The notes: generated by a model from the sequence alone, not told the origin. A DNA stretch of 8,719 nucleotides from Rhodanobacteraceae bacterium (GCA_003233535.1 QIMA01000160.1:1-8719); one strand, 5' to 3'. Shown: positions 1 to 6,935, counted from the first letter of the stretch. Program-made: numbers and translations.

Positions 1-524
1 ATGTACAGACTGGTTCCGATGCTGACCCCGGTATTGGTGATGCGCGTGGAGCCGCTGAGTGCGCGAGCAATTCCGAAATCGGTCAATACGGGATTGTCGC
101 TAGAGTCAAATAGGATGTTGGCTGGACTCACATCGCGATGCACAAAACCACGTTCATGGGCGAACCCAAGCGCTTTCGCGATCCCATCCAAAACCCGACA
201 GAGTTCGGTCTGATCAACCCCCGCACGCATCTTGCGGCCAAAGTCCCCACTAGGCAGATGCTGCATGGCGAAGAAATGCAGGTTGTCTACCGTGACCCCG
301 ACCTCATATATAGCGACGATGTTAGGGTGAGTGAGCCCGGCGATGGTGCGTGCTTCGCGCAAAAAGCGCTTGGTGAAACTCTCATCTGCGGCAAGCATGG
401 GCGACATGACTTTGAGCGCGACTTTGCGCTCAAGCGAATGCTGAACGGCCAAATACACTTTGGCCATTCCGCCCGAGCCAAGCTCGCGCTCAATGGTATA
501 GCCAGGGATGGATACTTTCGCCAC
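1..524 (-). CDS. Hanks-type serine/threonine protein kinase, N-terminal part (3' end beyond the window)
   Basis: This is the N-terminal lobe and catalytic loop of a bacterial eukaryotic-like Ser/Thr kinase, which transfers phosphate from ATP to Ser/Thr of target proteins. 174 codons are present and the frame is open to the left edge. Visible motifs are the glycine-rich loop GSGGMAKVY (about 16-24), the ATP-anchoring Lys in VALKV (K38), a helix-C Glu in FLREAR (E57), the catalytic loop HRDVSPAN (129-136) and DFG (149-151). The activation segment begins before the cut-off. Any C-terminal membrane or sensor domain is not visible. The start is the GTG at 522-524, which puts MAKVSIPGY right before the ATP-binding fold. 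The frame has no ATG between the upstream TGA and this codon, and the Shine-Dalgarno is weak. The Lys usual in HRDxKxxN is Ser here, as in many myxobacterial-type kinases. The gene diverges from the small ORF at 633. The family is certain; the substrate is unknown. Confidence 0.88.
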   Translation of the reverse strand, partial: MAKVSIPGYTIERELGSGGMAKVYLAVQHSLERKVALKVMSPMLAADESFTKRFLREARTIAGLTHPNIVAIYEVGVTVDNLHFFAMQHLPSGDFGRKMRAGVDQTELCRVLDGIAKALGFAHERGFVHRDVSPANILFDSSDNPVLTDFGIARALSGSTRITNTGVSIGTSLY

Positions 525-553
525 TACAAGTTCTTGCCAGTCACCAACGCGTA

Positions 554-559
554 ATTCTA
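554..559 (-). promoter_or_regulatory. possible -10 box for the kinase gene
   Basis: On the minus strand this reads TAGAAT, five of six matches to the sigma70 -10 consensus, about 30 bases upstream of the kinase GTG. Sixteen bases further upstream the -35 position reads only TATCAA, so the match rests on the -10 alone. Tentative. Confidence 0.25.
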
Positions 560-584
560 GCTCGGATACCCTTCGTTGATACCT

Positions 585-602
585 AGATCAGGCAACTGAT
601 CT
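585..602. repeat. perfect inverted repeat (7-bp arms, GCAA loop) in the divergent intergenic region
   Basis: AGATCAG, then GCAA, then CTGATCT. The arms are exact reverse complements and each contains a GATC site. It lies between the kinase start (524) and the small ORF start (633). It could be a dyad operator for a dimeric regulator, or in RNA a short hairpin with a GNRA-type loop in the leader of the plus-strand transcript. No T-run follows on either strand, so it is not a typical intrinsic terminator. Function is inference. Confidence 0.5.
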
Positions 603-632
603 GCTGTTCCGCTGATTTGTGCAGGAGAATTT

Positions 633-770
633 GTGCTGAATATGAGGATTTGGACCTTGATGTCGCCCCGCGAACGCATTTCTCACCTGCAGCGGACCTC
701 CAGCTACGAACGCGAAACAATCGCAGCGCGTAATAATGCGCAACCCTTGCACGGGCCTAGTACACGGTGA
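633..770 (+). CDS. putative 45-residue small protein, coupled to the DUF3301 gene
   Basis: I do not recognise this protein. The frame starts at GTG 633 (an alternative ATG is at 642), with AGGAGA at 623-628, about five bases before the GTG. It ends in TGA at 768-770, so stop and next start share the four bases GTGA, a classic translational-coupling overlap. The downstream gene has no evident Shine-Dalgarno of its own, which supports the idea that this frame is translated. The product is basic and hydrophilic with no membrane segment, and includes a charged stretch MSPRERISHLQR (about 10-21). Against it: it is short, starts with GTG, and I know no homologue. A leader peptide controlling the next gene is an alternative to a functional small protein. 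Confidence 0.45.
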   Translation: MLNMRIWTLMSPRERISHLQRTSSYERETIAARNNAQPLHGPSTR

Positions 771-1090
771 TCTGGCAACTCGGTAGCTTGCTATTGGTGG
801 CGTGCGCGGTGCTCAGCTTTGCCTATCTGCGCCAAGATTCGGAGTATGCCTTGCATCTGGTCCGACGAACTTGCAAACGCACCGGCTTGCAATGGCTAGA
901 TCAGTCAGTGCACCTGATGCGGTTGAGCTATGGATGGAACAACGGACCCGTGGCGCGTCGCGACTATCGCTTTGATTACAGCGCTGATGGACAGCAGCGC
1001 AGCCACGGTCACCTGCGACTCGAAGGCCATAGACTGCTCTGGCTGTTTATCGAAACGGGCGATGGCGCAGTTTATCTGGAAGGGCAATAG
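767..1090 (+). CDS. DUF3301 domain-containing small membrane protein
   Basis: A 107-residue protein that fits DUF3301, a proteobacterial family of unknown function. It has one N-terminal hydrophobic segment (about 2-20), then a basic region, then the family-like pattern of a Cys/Leu-Asp segment (TCKRTGLQWLDQSVHLMRL, about 35-53), an RRDYRFDYSADG stretch (about 64-75) and a final H-R-L-L-W motif near 88-92. It is probably a single-pass inner-membrane protein with a cytoplasmic or periplasmic soluble tail. The start is GTG 767, because an in-frame TAG at 758-760 prevents a longer form. There is no Shine-Dalgarno, and translation is probably coupled to the preceding small ORF through GTGA. It converges on sspB with only three bases between the two stops and no visible terminator there. 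Confidence 0.72.
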   Translation: MIWQLGSLLLVACAVLSFAYLRQDSEYALHLVRRTCKRTGLQWLDQSVHLMRLSYGWNNGPVARRDYRFDYSADGQQRSHGHLRLEGHRLLWLFIETGDGAVYLEGQ

Positions 1091-1093
1091 CGG

Positions 1094-1501
1094 TTACTTG
1101 ACGACCTTCAGATGCGAACGTGAGCGCGGCAGCGAAGGCGGGTCGAGTTCAGCGGCATCGACCGCTGGCAGCGCACCATCAGCCAAGTCGGCGTCTTCAG
1201 GCGGAAACATCATTCCCTCGCCATTCTCGCGCGCATACAGCGCAATAACTGCGCCGATAGGTGCACGAATGCGCTGACTAACCCCTGAGAATCGAGCGTT
1301 GAAGCACAACTCATCGTCGCCCATGTCCAAATTCGCAATGGCATGGGGGGCCAAATTAAGCACGACTTGCCCGTCCTTCACCGTCGATGACGGAACTTCC
1401 ACGCCAGCCACGGTCGCATCAATGAGTACGTGCGGCGTGCTTTGATTGTCCAGCACCCACTGGTACAGGGCGCGCAGCAAATAGGGTCTTTTACTCGTCA
1501 T
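1094..1501 (-). CDS. sspB: ClpXP protease specificity-enhancing factor SspB
   Basis: SspB is the adaptor that binds the ssrA tag of proteins released from stalled ribosomes (and other substrates such as the RseA fragment) and hands them to ClpXP. At 135 residues it is shorter than E. coli SspB (165), mostly through a shorter linker. The substrate-binding beta domain covers about 1-110, opening with KRPYLLRALYQWVLDN and including APHAIANLDMGDDELCFNARF. An acidic, Ala/Pro-rich flexible linker follows. The C-terminal tail SHLKVVK matches the ClpX-binding module (LRVVK in E. coli), so ClpX docking should be intact. The ATG overlaps the sspA stop (ATGA at 1498-1501), so translation is probably coupled to sspA. 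DegS/RseP cleavage of RseA feeds SspB/ClpXP in E. coli, and a degS homologue lies nearby. Confidence 0.95.
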   Translation of the reverse strand: MTSKRPYLLRALYQWVLDNQSTPHVLIDATVAGVEVPSSTVKDGQVVLNLAPHAIANLDMGDDELCFNARFSGVSQRIRAPIGAVIALYARENGEGMMFPPEDADLADGALPAVDAAELDPPSLPRSRSHLKVVK

Positions 1502-2121
1502 CTTAAATTGCGCTCATGGTCAGTAAGGCTGCGTTGAAAAAACGCGGTTTCAAACATGCGGTCGGCATACTGGCGAATAGGATCAGCTGCAGCCGGTAAC
1601 TCGATTCCAGCTGCAGGCAGGCGCCACAATACCGGCAGCACGGCGCAATCTGCCAGCCCTAACTCCGGGCTCAGAAAAAACTTCGCAGCGCGAAATAGAT
1701 CGACGCTGGCGAGCAGAATAGAGCGCAAACTGCGGCGAGCCGCATCGGCACCTACGCCGCCAGCCAAGACCGTTTCTAACGGACGCTCCCATTCCACTAA
1801 TACGCGCTGCATCGCCATTCGACTGCGTGCACGACCAAGAGGATCGCTCGGCAGCAGCGACGGATGCGGGAAACGCTCATCCAGGTACTCCGCTACCACC
1901 GGTGCGCAATACAGCACGATGTCGCGCTCGATCAGCGTGGGCACCAAACCCGTCGGGTTGTACTCCAACAGGTCAGCGTCTATTCCCGGACTGCCCGACA
2001 ACAACGCATCGTAGGGCAAGTCCTTGACTGCCAGTACCAAGCGAACGAGATGACACTCAACCCGATTGGGGCTCGTATAGAGCGTGAGCGTGTGTCGCGC
2101 TTTTGGTCCCGGAGGCGCCAT
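1498..2121 (-). CDS. sspA: stringent starvation protein A (SspA), GST-fold RNA polymerase-associated regulator
   Basis: SspA binds sigma70 RNA polymerase holoenzyme and redirects transcription during starvation and acid stress; it has a glutathione-S-transferase fold without the enzyme activity. The protein is 207 residues, close to the usual 205-212. The thioredoxin-like N domain (about 10-85) contains TLYTSPN and NPTGLVPTLIERD, and the helical C domain includes LADCAVLPVLWRLP near residue 160. The surface motif PHP (85-87, within DERFPHPSLLP) is known in E. coli SspA to be needed for activity and is conserved. It lies 152 bases downstream of petC on the same strand and overlaps sspB by four bases. 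The gap may hold its own promoter, but I found no convincing -35/-10 pair. The Shine-Dalgarno before the ATG is weak (TAAG). Confidence 0.95.
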   Translation of the reverse strand: MAPPGPKARHTLTLYTSPNRVECHLVRLVLAVKDLPYDALLSGSPGIDADLLEYNPTGLVPTLIERDIVLYCAPVVAEYLDERFPHPSLLPSDPLGRARSRMAMQRVLVEWERPLETVLAGGVGADAARRSLRSILLASVDLFRAAKFFLSPELGLADCAVLPVLWRLPAAGIELPAAADPIRQYADRMFETAFFQRSLTDHERNLR

Positions 2122-2273
2122 GTCTTACACAGTCCAACCAGCCGCGAAGACCCAAGGCTAGCATTTACCGGGGACCAGCATGAAAAGTACAAGGTGACAG
2201 AAGGCGACTTAGCGGCGGAGTGCATTAACCCTGCGTTGCAGCATCGCGCTTTGATCTGGCCGAAACACCCGGG

Positions 2274-3008
2274 CTAGTGCACATCTCGCCAGTACTCATG
2301 TTTGAGTACATACAGCAGGCCGGTTAGCAGCAGCAGGTAGAAAAACACCCAGATGCCGTATTTCTCGCGCTGCAGCGCGGCGGGCTCACCAACATAGGTC
2401 AAGAAATTGGTGATGTCACGGGCGTCTTGAGTGAACTGTGCGGCAGTGCGAGTTCCTTCGACGGCCAATTCGAACTGGTCCTCCAAGCGCATACCGTGAC
2501 CACCCTCGTCACCATGAGTGGCCAGGGTCTGGATGCCCTGACGATCCCACAACACGTTGGGCATACTCGCCGCTGGAAACACCGTGTTGTTCCAGCCCAA
2601 CGGACGGGAAGGATCAACGTAGAAGGCCTTCAGGTAGCTGTAGATCCAGTCTGAGCCGCGCGAGCGTGCGGTCAACGACAAGTCCGGCGGTGCTGCACCA
2701 AACCAATCCGCTGAGCTCTCCGGCATTGCCGCAGTCACCAGATCGCCTGGCTTAGCGCCGGTGAAAACCAGGTTATTCATCAGCTGGTCTTCGCTCAGAT
2801 TCAGATCACTGGCGATCCGCGTGTAGCGCATGTACTTGATGCTGTGGCAGCCCGCACAGTAGTTGAAGTAGAGCGACGCGCCACGCTGCAGGCTGGCCTC
2901 ATCTGAGACGTTTGCCTCCGATTGGGCCAACAACACGTTGGTCGATGCCGCCATCGCGGTCCCGGCGTACAGGAATGCCGCAAGCAAAGTTGTGATTAGC
3001 TTAGTCAT
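2274..3008 (-). CDS. petC: cytochrome c1 subunit of the bc1 complex
   Basis: The membrane-anchored c-type cytochrome of complex III, taking electrons from the Rieske protein and passing them to soluble or membrane cytochrome c. A cleavable signal peptide (residues 1-20, ending AMA) is followed by the haem-binding CAGCH (51-55). The probable axial Met is in PAASMPNVLW (M149). The C-terminal anchor is about 218-236 and ends in a short basic cytoplasmic tail. At 244 residues it has a normal length for bacterial cytochrome c1 of the beta/gamma type. It overlaps the end of petB by eight bases, with its ATG inside the final petB codons, so the two are almost certainly translationally coupled. It is last in petABC and is followed by sspA. 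Confidence 0.96.
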   Translation of the reverse strand: MTKLITTLLAAFLYAGTAMAASTNVLLAQSEANVSDEASLQRGASLYFNYCAGCHSIKYMRYTRIASDLNLSEDQLMNNLVFTGAKPGDLVTAAMPESSADWFGAAPPDLSLTARSRGSDWIYSYLKAFYVDPSRPLGWNNTVFPAASMPNVLWDRQGIQTLATHGDEGGHGMRLEDQFELAVEGTRTAAQFTQDARDITNFLTYVGEPAALQREKYGIWVFFYLLLLTGLLYVLKHEYWRDVH

Positions 3009-4245
3009 GCATCGTCACCCGTTCCGGAACTGGCTTAACTCGGTCCATCTTTGTGTAGATCGGCATCAGTATGAAGAAACTGAAATAAATGAACGTGCAG
3101 ACCCTCGCGAGCCACGTTTCTGCTATCCCGCCGCCTGAGCGAGAGCCCAGCACCGCGAGAACAAGGAAGGAGATCACGAACAGGCTGATCGCTGCCTTAG
3201 TCAGCGGACCGCGGTAGCGAATCGAGCGCACTGGGCTGCGATCCAGCCAGGGCAGCAGGAAGAAGATCATGGTTGCCGCGCCCATCACAACGACGCCCAT
3301 CAGTTTGTCCGGCACCGCCCGCAACATGGCGTAGTAAGGCGTGTAATACCAAACCGGTTTGATCTGCTCTGGCGTCACCATCGGGTTCGCTTCGATGAAG
3401 TTGTCATGTTCCAAGAACTGACCGCCAAAAGTCGGCTCAAAGAAGATCACCGCCGCAAACAAACACAGCAGCACACCGGCGCCAAACATGTCCTTCACCG
3501 TGTAGTACGGATGGAAGGGAATGCCGTCCAGCGGCTTGCCCGACGCGTCTTTTACTTTCTTGATATCCACGCCGTCCGGATTATTCGACCCGACTTCGTG
3601 CAGTGCGGCCAAATGCAGCACCACCAGCAGCAGAATCGCCAGCGGCATTGCAATGACGTGCAGTGCAAAGAATCGATTCAAAGTGGCATCAGAGGGCAGA
3701 AAATCGCCCTGAATCCATATCACCAAGTCCGGGCCGATCCACGGGATCGCGCCGAACAAAGAAACGATCACCTGCGCACCCCAGAAGGACATTTGACCCC
3801 AGGGCAGGACGTAACCGAGGAAGCCTTCGGCCATCAGCGCCAGGAAGATGAACATTCCCAACACCCAAATCAGCTCTCGTGGCTTCTGGTACGAGCCGTA
3901 AATCAACGCGCGGAACATGTGCAGGTAAACGACGGCGAAGAAGAACGAGGCGCCGGTTGAATGCATGTAGCGAATCAACCAACCCCACGGCACATCACGC
4001 ATGATGTACTCGACTGAGGCGAAAGCTTCGGCCTCGGTCGGCTTGTAGTGCATGGTCAGCCAGATTCCGGTTACGATCTGATTGACCAGCATCAGCAGTG
4101 CTAACGAGCCGAAGTAATACCAGAAGTTGAAATTCTTCGGCGCGTAGTACTGACCTACGTGCTTGTTCCAAAAATCCACCACCGGCAAGCGCTGGTCGAA
4201 CCAGCCGAGAATGCCTGTTGCGGTACTCGTGCGTTCACCAGCCAT
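3001..4245 (-). CDS. petB: cytochrome b subunit of the bc1 complex
   Basis: The core integral membrane subunit of ubiquinol:cytochrome c oxidoreductase, carrying haems bL and bH and both quinone sites. It is 414 residues with the eight-helix layout of full-length cytochrome b. The four haem-ligand His residues are visible as two pairs, H95/H109 (RYMHSTGAS and YLHMFR) and H196/H211 (FALHVIAM and VVLHLAALHE). The quinol-oxidation-site motif, canonically PEWY, is PVWY here (297-300, bases 3346-3357). The start ATG overlaps the petA stop by one base (TAATG), and a strong Shine-Dalgarno (GCAGGAGGT) precedes it inside the petA end. The stop lies inside petC. Assignment is secure. The Val substitution is a known natural variant in some proteobacteria, to my knowledge. 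Confidence 0.97.
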   Translation of the reverse strand: MAGERTSTATGILGWFDQRLPVVDFWNKHVGQYYAPKNFNFWYYFGSLALLMLVNQIVTGIWLTMHYKPTEAEAFASVEYIMRDVPWGWLIRYMHSTGASFFFAVVYLHMFRALIYGSYQKPRELIWVLGMFIFLALMAEGFLGYVLPWGQMSFWGAQVIVSLFGAIPWIGPDLVIWIQGDFLPSDATLNRFFALHVIAMPLAILLLVVLHLAALHEVGSNNPDGVDIKKVKDASGKPLDGIPFHPYYTVKDMFGAGVLLCLFAAVIFFEPTFGGQFLEHDNFIEANPMVTPEQIKPVWYYTPYYAMLRAVPDKLMGVVVMGAATMIFFLLPWLDRSPVRSIRYRGPLTKAAISLFVISFLVLAVLGSRSGGGIAETWLARVCTFIYFSFFILMPIYTKMDRVKPVPERVTMHD

Positions 4246-4847
4246 TAGGCAACCTCCTGCTCAGGGTCTTCGCCGATGATGATCGTGTTGTCATCGACGA
4301 AGCGATACGGAGGAACCACCAAATTGGTTGGCGCTGGGGAGCCGTTGTAGACGCGACCCGCCATGTCGAAGCGCGAGTTGTGGCAGGGGCAGAAGAAACC
4401 ACCTTGCCAGTTCTCATCCCACGGTTCGGGCTGTACGTCCGGGCGGTACTTCGGTGAACAGCCCAGGTGAGTACATGACCCGACCAGCACCAAAACCTCT
4501 GGGCGGATCGAGCGATACTCGTTCTGCGCGTACTCCGGCTGTTGGTCGACCTCTTCGCTATTGGGGTCCTGCAGGCGTTCATCCTGGCCCGGCAAGGTCT
4601 CCAGCAGCTCCGGCGTGCGGCGAATCACCCACACCGGACGCTTTCGCCACTTGATGATCTGCTGCGCGCCGACCTCCAGCTTGGAAATGTCGACGACTAC
4701 CGGCGCTCCGGCCGCGATGGCGCGGGCGCTGGGTTGCCAGGCGCTAAGGAAAGGCACTGCCGCGAACGCTACTCCAACCCCACCGACCACAGCTGTGGTA
4801 GCAGTTAGGAAACGACGACGGCCGGGATCGGCTGGCTGCTCGGCCAT
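4245..4847 (-). CDS. petA: Rieske iron-sulfur subunit of the bc1 complex
   Basis: The [2Fe-2S] protein that takes the first electron from quinol at the Qo site and swings to reduce cytochrome c1. An N-terminal twin-arginine-like signal anchor, GRRRFLTATTAVVGG (9-23), continues as the single membrane helix to about residue 35, as is usual for Rieske proteins exported by Tat. Cluster motifs are CTHLGC (125-130) and CPCHNS (153-158). By family knowledge C125, H127, C153 and H156 bind the cluster and C130/C155 form the disulfide. The length of 200 residues is normal. It is first in the operon. GGAG lies just upstream of the ATG (bases about 4853-4856), and a candidate promoter sits at 4906-4935. 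Confidence 0.97.
   Translation of the reverse strand: MAEQPADPGRRRFLTATTAVVGGVGVAFAAVPFLSAWQPSARAIAAGAPVVVDISKLEVGAQQIIKWRKRPVWVIRRTPELLETLPGQDERLQDPNSEEVDQQPEYAQNEYRSIRPEVLVLVGSCTHLGCSPKYRPDVQPEPWDENWQGGFFCPCHNSRFDMAGRVYNGSPAPTNLVVPPYRFVDDNTIIIGEDPEQEVA
4251..4258 (-). promoter_or_regulatory. ribosome binding site of petB inside petA
   Basis: On the minus strand this reads CAGGAGGT, a near-complete anti-16S match placed about five bases before the petB ATG and within the last codons of petA. It fixes the petB start and allows strong reinitiation at the TAATG junction. Confidence 0.7.
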
Positions 4848-4905
4848 TTACCACTCCGGTGTGTTCATGAATAGGTAGGTAAGCGGTCATCCCGCTAAGC
4901 GGACG

Positions 4906-4935
4906 AGTTTACAGGATGCCCTCGTCAACGGACAA
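4906..4935 (-). promoter_or_regulatory. candidate sigma70-type promoter of petABC
   Basis: On the minus strand: -35 TTGTCC (4930-4935), an 18-base spacer, and -10 TAAACT (4906-4911), preceded by TG. Transcription would start near 4899 and give a leader of about 50 bases before petA. It overlaps the candidate degS promoter on the other strand. Based on consensus matching by eye only. Confidence 0.4.
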
Positions 4936-4936
4936 T
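4908..4936 (+). promoter_or_regulatory. candidate sigma70-type promoter of degS
   Basis: On the plus strand: -35 TTTACA (4908-4913, five of six matches), a 17-base spacer, and -10 GACAAT (4931-4936). The predicted start point near 4943 leaves a leader of about 20 bases with no clear Shine-Dalgarno. The -35 overlaps the -10 of the opposing petABC candidate, so the two may exclude each other. Confidence 0.35.
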
Positions 4937-4961
4937 CAAAGACCACTCCAAATTGCACTTG

Positions 4962-6113
4962 ATGATGGCATTTGCCCCATCCAACGCCGGTTTCAAGGCC
5001 GGCTTGAGTTTCCTTGCCCGCTGGACCACGGTTGGGCTCGCGCTCGCTTTCTTGCTGGTAGTGGCGCGCAGTACGCTCAGTACGGACGGTGCCGACCCTC
5101 GGCGATCGGCCCCACCTAGCGTTGTGTCCTACGCCGATGCGGTTTCGCTGGCGGGTCCAGCCGTGGTGAATATTTACGCCAACAAGCTGGTCACCGAGCC
5201 CGCCAACAGCATTCGCGGCAACCCGTTGGCCGGTCGGATCATGGGAATCAGCCCAGCAGGGCGACCACGACATCGGGTCGAACAGAGCCTCGGCTCGGCG
5301 GTCATCGTCACTAGTGACGGCTACATGCTGACCAACCACCACGTAATCAGCGCGGCCGTGGAGATTCAGGCGGTGCTCTGGGACGGGCGTGTAATGCGCG
5401 CAGAAATCGTCGGCAGTGATCCAGATACCGACCTAGCCGTATTGAAGATCGACGGCGGCAACGTGCCCGCCATCAGCTTCAGTGAAGAGACGGATGTGCG
5501 GATTGGCGACGTCGTGCTCGCTATCGGTAATCCCTTTGGCATCGGTCAAACGGTCACCATGGGCATCATTAGCGCCACCGGCCGGCACGGATTCAATTTG
5601 GCGACCTATGAGAACTTGATTCAGACCGACGCGGCAATCAACTTCGGCAATTCTGGCGGCGCGTTGGTAGACGTTGAGGGACGGCTGATCGGCATCAACA
5701 CCGCCCACTATGACGACCTAGCGCTTGGCGCGGAAGGCATAGGCTTCGCGATTCCTTATCAAACAGCCAGGCAGGTACTCGACGAGCTGATTGAGCAGGG
5801 CTTCGTTACCCGCGGTTGGCTGGGTGTAGACGTGATCCCGCTGGAGTTGCGGAATACGCTTTCCGGCGAGGTCCGTCCGGTACTACAAGTTGCGCGCGTT
5901 TATCCCGGCGGGCCGGCAGATCTGGGCGGCTTGCGGCCGGGCGACTTGCTACTCCGGTTCGGTGAGATTGATCTGTTCAACCCTGCGCAGCTGAGCGAAG
6001 CCGAAGCTGGGACGGCGCCAGGAACACAAGTCCAGGTTTCCGCCCTGCGCGCCGGCGTTCCGTTGGCGAGTTCGATCACGCTGGTACAGCGACCTGCGCT
6101 GCAGTCACCTTAA
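4962..6113 (+). CDS. degS: DegS/AlgW-family envelope-stress serine protease (S1C, PDZ)
   Basis: A membrane-anchored trypsin-like protease. In the family it senses misfolded outer-membrane protein C-termini through its PDZ domain and makes the first cut in the anti-sigma factor RseA/MucA, releasing sigma E. Residues are numbered from ATG 4962 (383 residues; E. coli DegS is 355). The N-terminal membrane anchor is about 12-36, with no cleavage site evident, and the protease domain about 55-280. The catalytic triad is H127 (TNHHVI), D157 (DTDLAVLKI) and S231 (GNSGGAL). One PDZ domain (about 284-375) has the carboxylate-binding-like GWLGV. A single PDZ plus an uncleaved anchor favours DegS/AlgW over DegP/MucD. 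A TTG at 4953 would add three residues. No good Shine-Dalgarno precedes either choice, so the exact start is uncertain. It diverges from petABC. No rseA/mucA or rpoE is in this window. Confidence 0.92.
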   Translation: MMAFAPSNAGFKAGLSFLARWTTVGLALAFLLVVARSTLSTDGADPRRSAPPSVVSYADAVSLAGPAVVNIYANKLVTEPANSIRGNPLAGRIMGISPAGRPRHRVEQSLGSAVIVTSDGYMLTNHHVISAAVEIQAVLWDGRVMRAEIVGSDPDTDLAVLKIDGGNVPAISFSEETDVRIGDVVLAIGNPFGIGQTVTMGIISATGRHGFNLATYENLIQTDAAINFGNSGGALVDVEGRLIGINTAHYDDLALGAEGIGFAIPYQTARQVLDELIEQGFVTRGWLGVDVIPLELRNTLSGEVRPVLQVARVYPGGPADLGGLRPGDLLLRFGEIDLFNPAQLSEAEAGTAPGTQVQVSALRAGVPLASSITLVQRPALQSP

Positions 6114-6191
6114 GCCCCCCGCAACAGCGACAGCAGGCTCACCACACAAACAACCGTCAACCCGGCTTCGACCCTCATTCGCGGTAATCAA

Positions 6192-6908
6192 TCAATCTGC
6201 GGGCGCCGCAGCGAACAGTTTTTCCGCGCGCTGGAACAGCACCCAGGAGGTAGCGATGTACTTGTCTCCTCCGACCGGTCGGTTGCCGCGGTGGGTATGG
6301 GTGAACGATGCCGGGGCCATCAGCACGGCACCCGTGGACGGGGTAATCGCGCGCTGCTGTTGTAGAAACTCGGTCTCGCCGGCGGAGTAGCCGTCATTGA
6401 GGTAGACCGACCACAGCAGCACTCGATGTAGGGTCTCGCTGGCGGCATCGCCTGGCTTCGGGTACAGCTCGCAGTGCCAATGCCGATAGCCGCCCTGATC
6501 GGCGTCGTACTTTTGCAGGTTGATGGTGCCGGGGCGAAATATCGTCGCCAGCAGCCCCTGCAGGGTGGCATCGGGCATGGCCTGCAAGCTTGCAGAATCG
6601 ATGGAGACCTGGGCGCCGCTAACTGGATCGTTGCGACGCAGGGTGAGCGGAGAGAGCACGGTGTGCGGGTAGCGACGGACATAGCTGATTAAGGCTCCCA
6701 TCATCGCCGCGTTCAGCAGATTGACCGCATCGCGCCATTCGGGATGATCGTCAATGCAGATGTCCCAGCTGTCCTTCATGCTGAGGTCTACGCCATTCCC
6801 GGTGCGGCCACGCACTGCCTTGCCGCTGGCTTCGAAACGGGAGATCAACCCGGCGCAGGCACGCGTATCGAGTACCTGCCGATAGAGTTCGATGTAGTCG
6901 CCGCTCAT
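6192..6908 (-). CDS. 2-oxoglutarate/Fe(II)-dependent oxygenase (prolyl-hydroxylase-like)
   Basis: A 238-residue single-domain protein of the 2OG-Fe(II) dioxygenase superfamily, which hydroxylates a substrate while decarboxylating 2-oxoglutarate. The iron-binding HxE is in HWHCE (H145 and E147). It is followed by the core strand pattern LLWSVYLND (165-172) and GETEF (177-181). The distal His is in FTHTHRGNRP (H204 or H206), and the Lys of GDKYIATSW (about K216) probably takes the 2OG-binding role usually filled by Arg or Lys. The Glu in place of the commoner Asp is tolerated in the superfamily. No signal peptide is seen, so it is presumably cytoplasmic. The ATG at 6908 has GGGAAG about eight bases upstream. 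It lies about 25 bases after a strong hairpin and converges on degS. The substrate is unknown. Confidence 0.8.
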   Translation of the reverse strand: MSGDYIELYRQVLDTRACAGLISRFEASGKAVRGRTGNGVDLSMKDSWDICIDDHPEWRDAVNLLNAAMMGALISYVRRYPHTVLSPLTLRRNDPVSGAQVSIDSASLQAMPDATLQGLLATIFRPGTINLQKYDADQGGYRHWHCELYPKPGDAASETLHRVLLWSVYLNDGYSAGETEFLQQQRAITPSTGAVLMAPASFTHTHRGNRPVGGDKYIATSWVLFQRAEKLFAAAPAD

Positions 6909-6935
6909 CTTTGCTTCCCGCGAGTGACGGAAAGC

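Noticed and set aside
138..554. Plus-strand open frame (138 codons) at the left end
   Set aside because: Antisense to the kinase, whose catalytic motifs are unmistakable.
1864..2277. Plus-strand open frame (137 codons) over sspA and the sspA-petC gap
   Set aside because: Mostly antisense to sspA, no recognisable protein, and no ribosome binding site seen.
3406..3960. Plus-strand open frame (184 codons) inside petB
   Set aside because: Entirely antisense to cytochrome b; composition rich in Gln, His and Arg, as expected of an antisense shadow.
4906..4927. TTGACG paired with TAAACT as the petA promoter
   Set aside because: The spacer is only 11 bases, too short for sigma70; the TTGTCC pair with an 18-base spacer is more plausible.
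4887..5342. Minus-strand open frame (151 codons) over the degS start and promoter region
   Set aside because: Antisense to the well-supported DegS coding sequence; no family resemblance and no ribosome site.
6114..6191. Possible terminator between degS and the oxygenase gene
   Set aside because: No stem-loop of note and no T-run on either strand in this short convergent gap.
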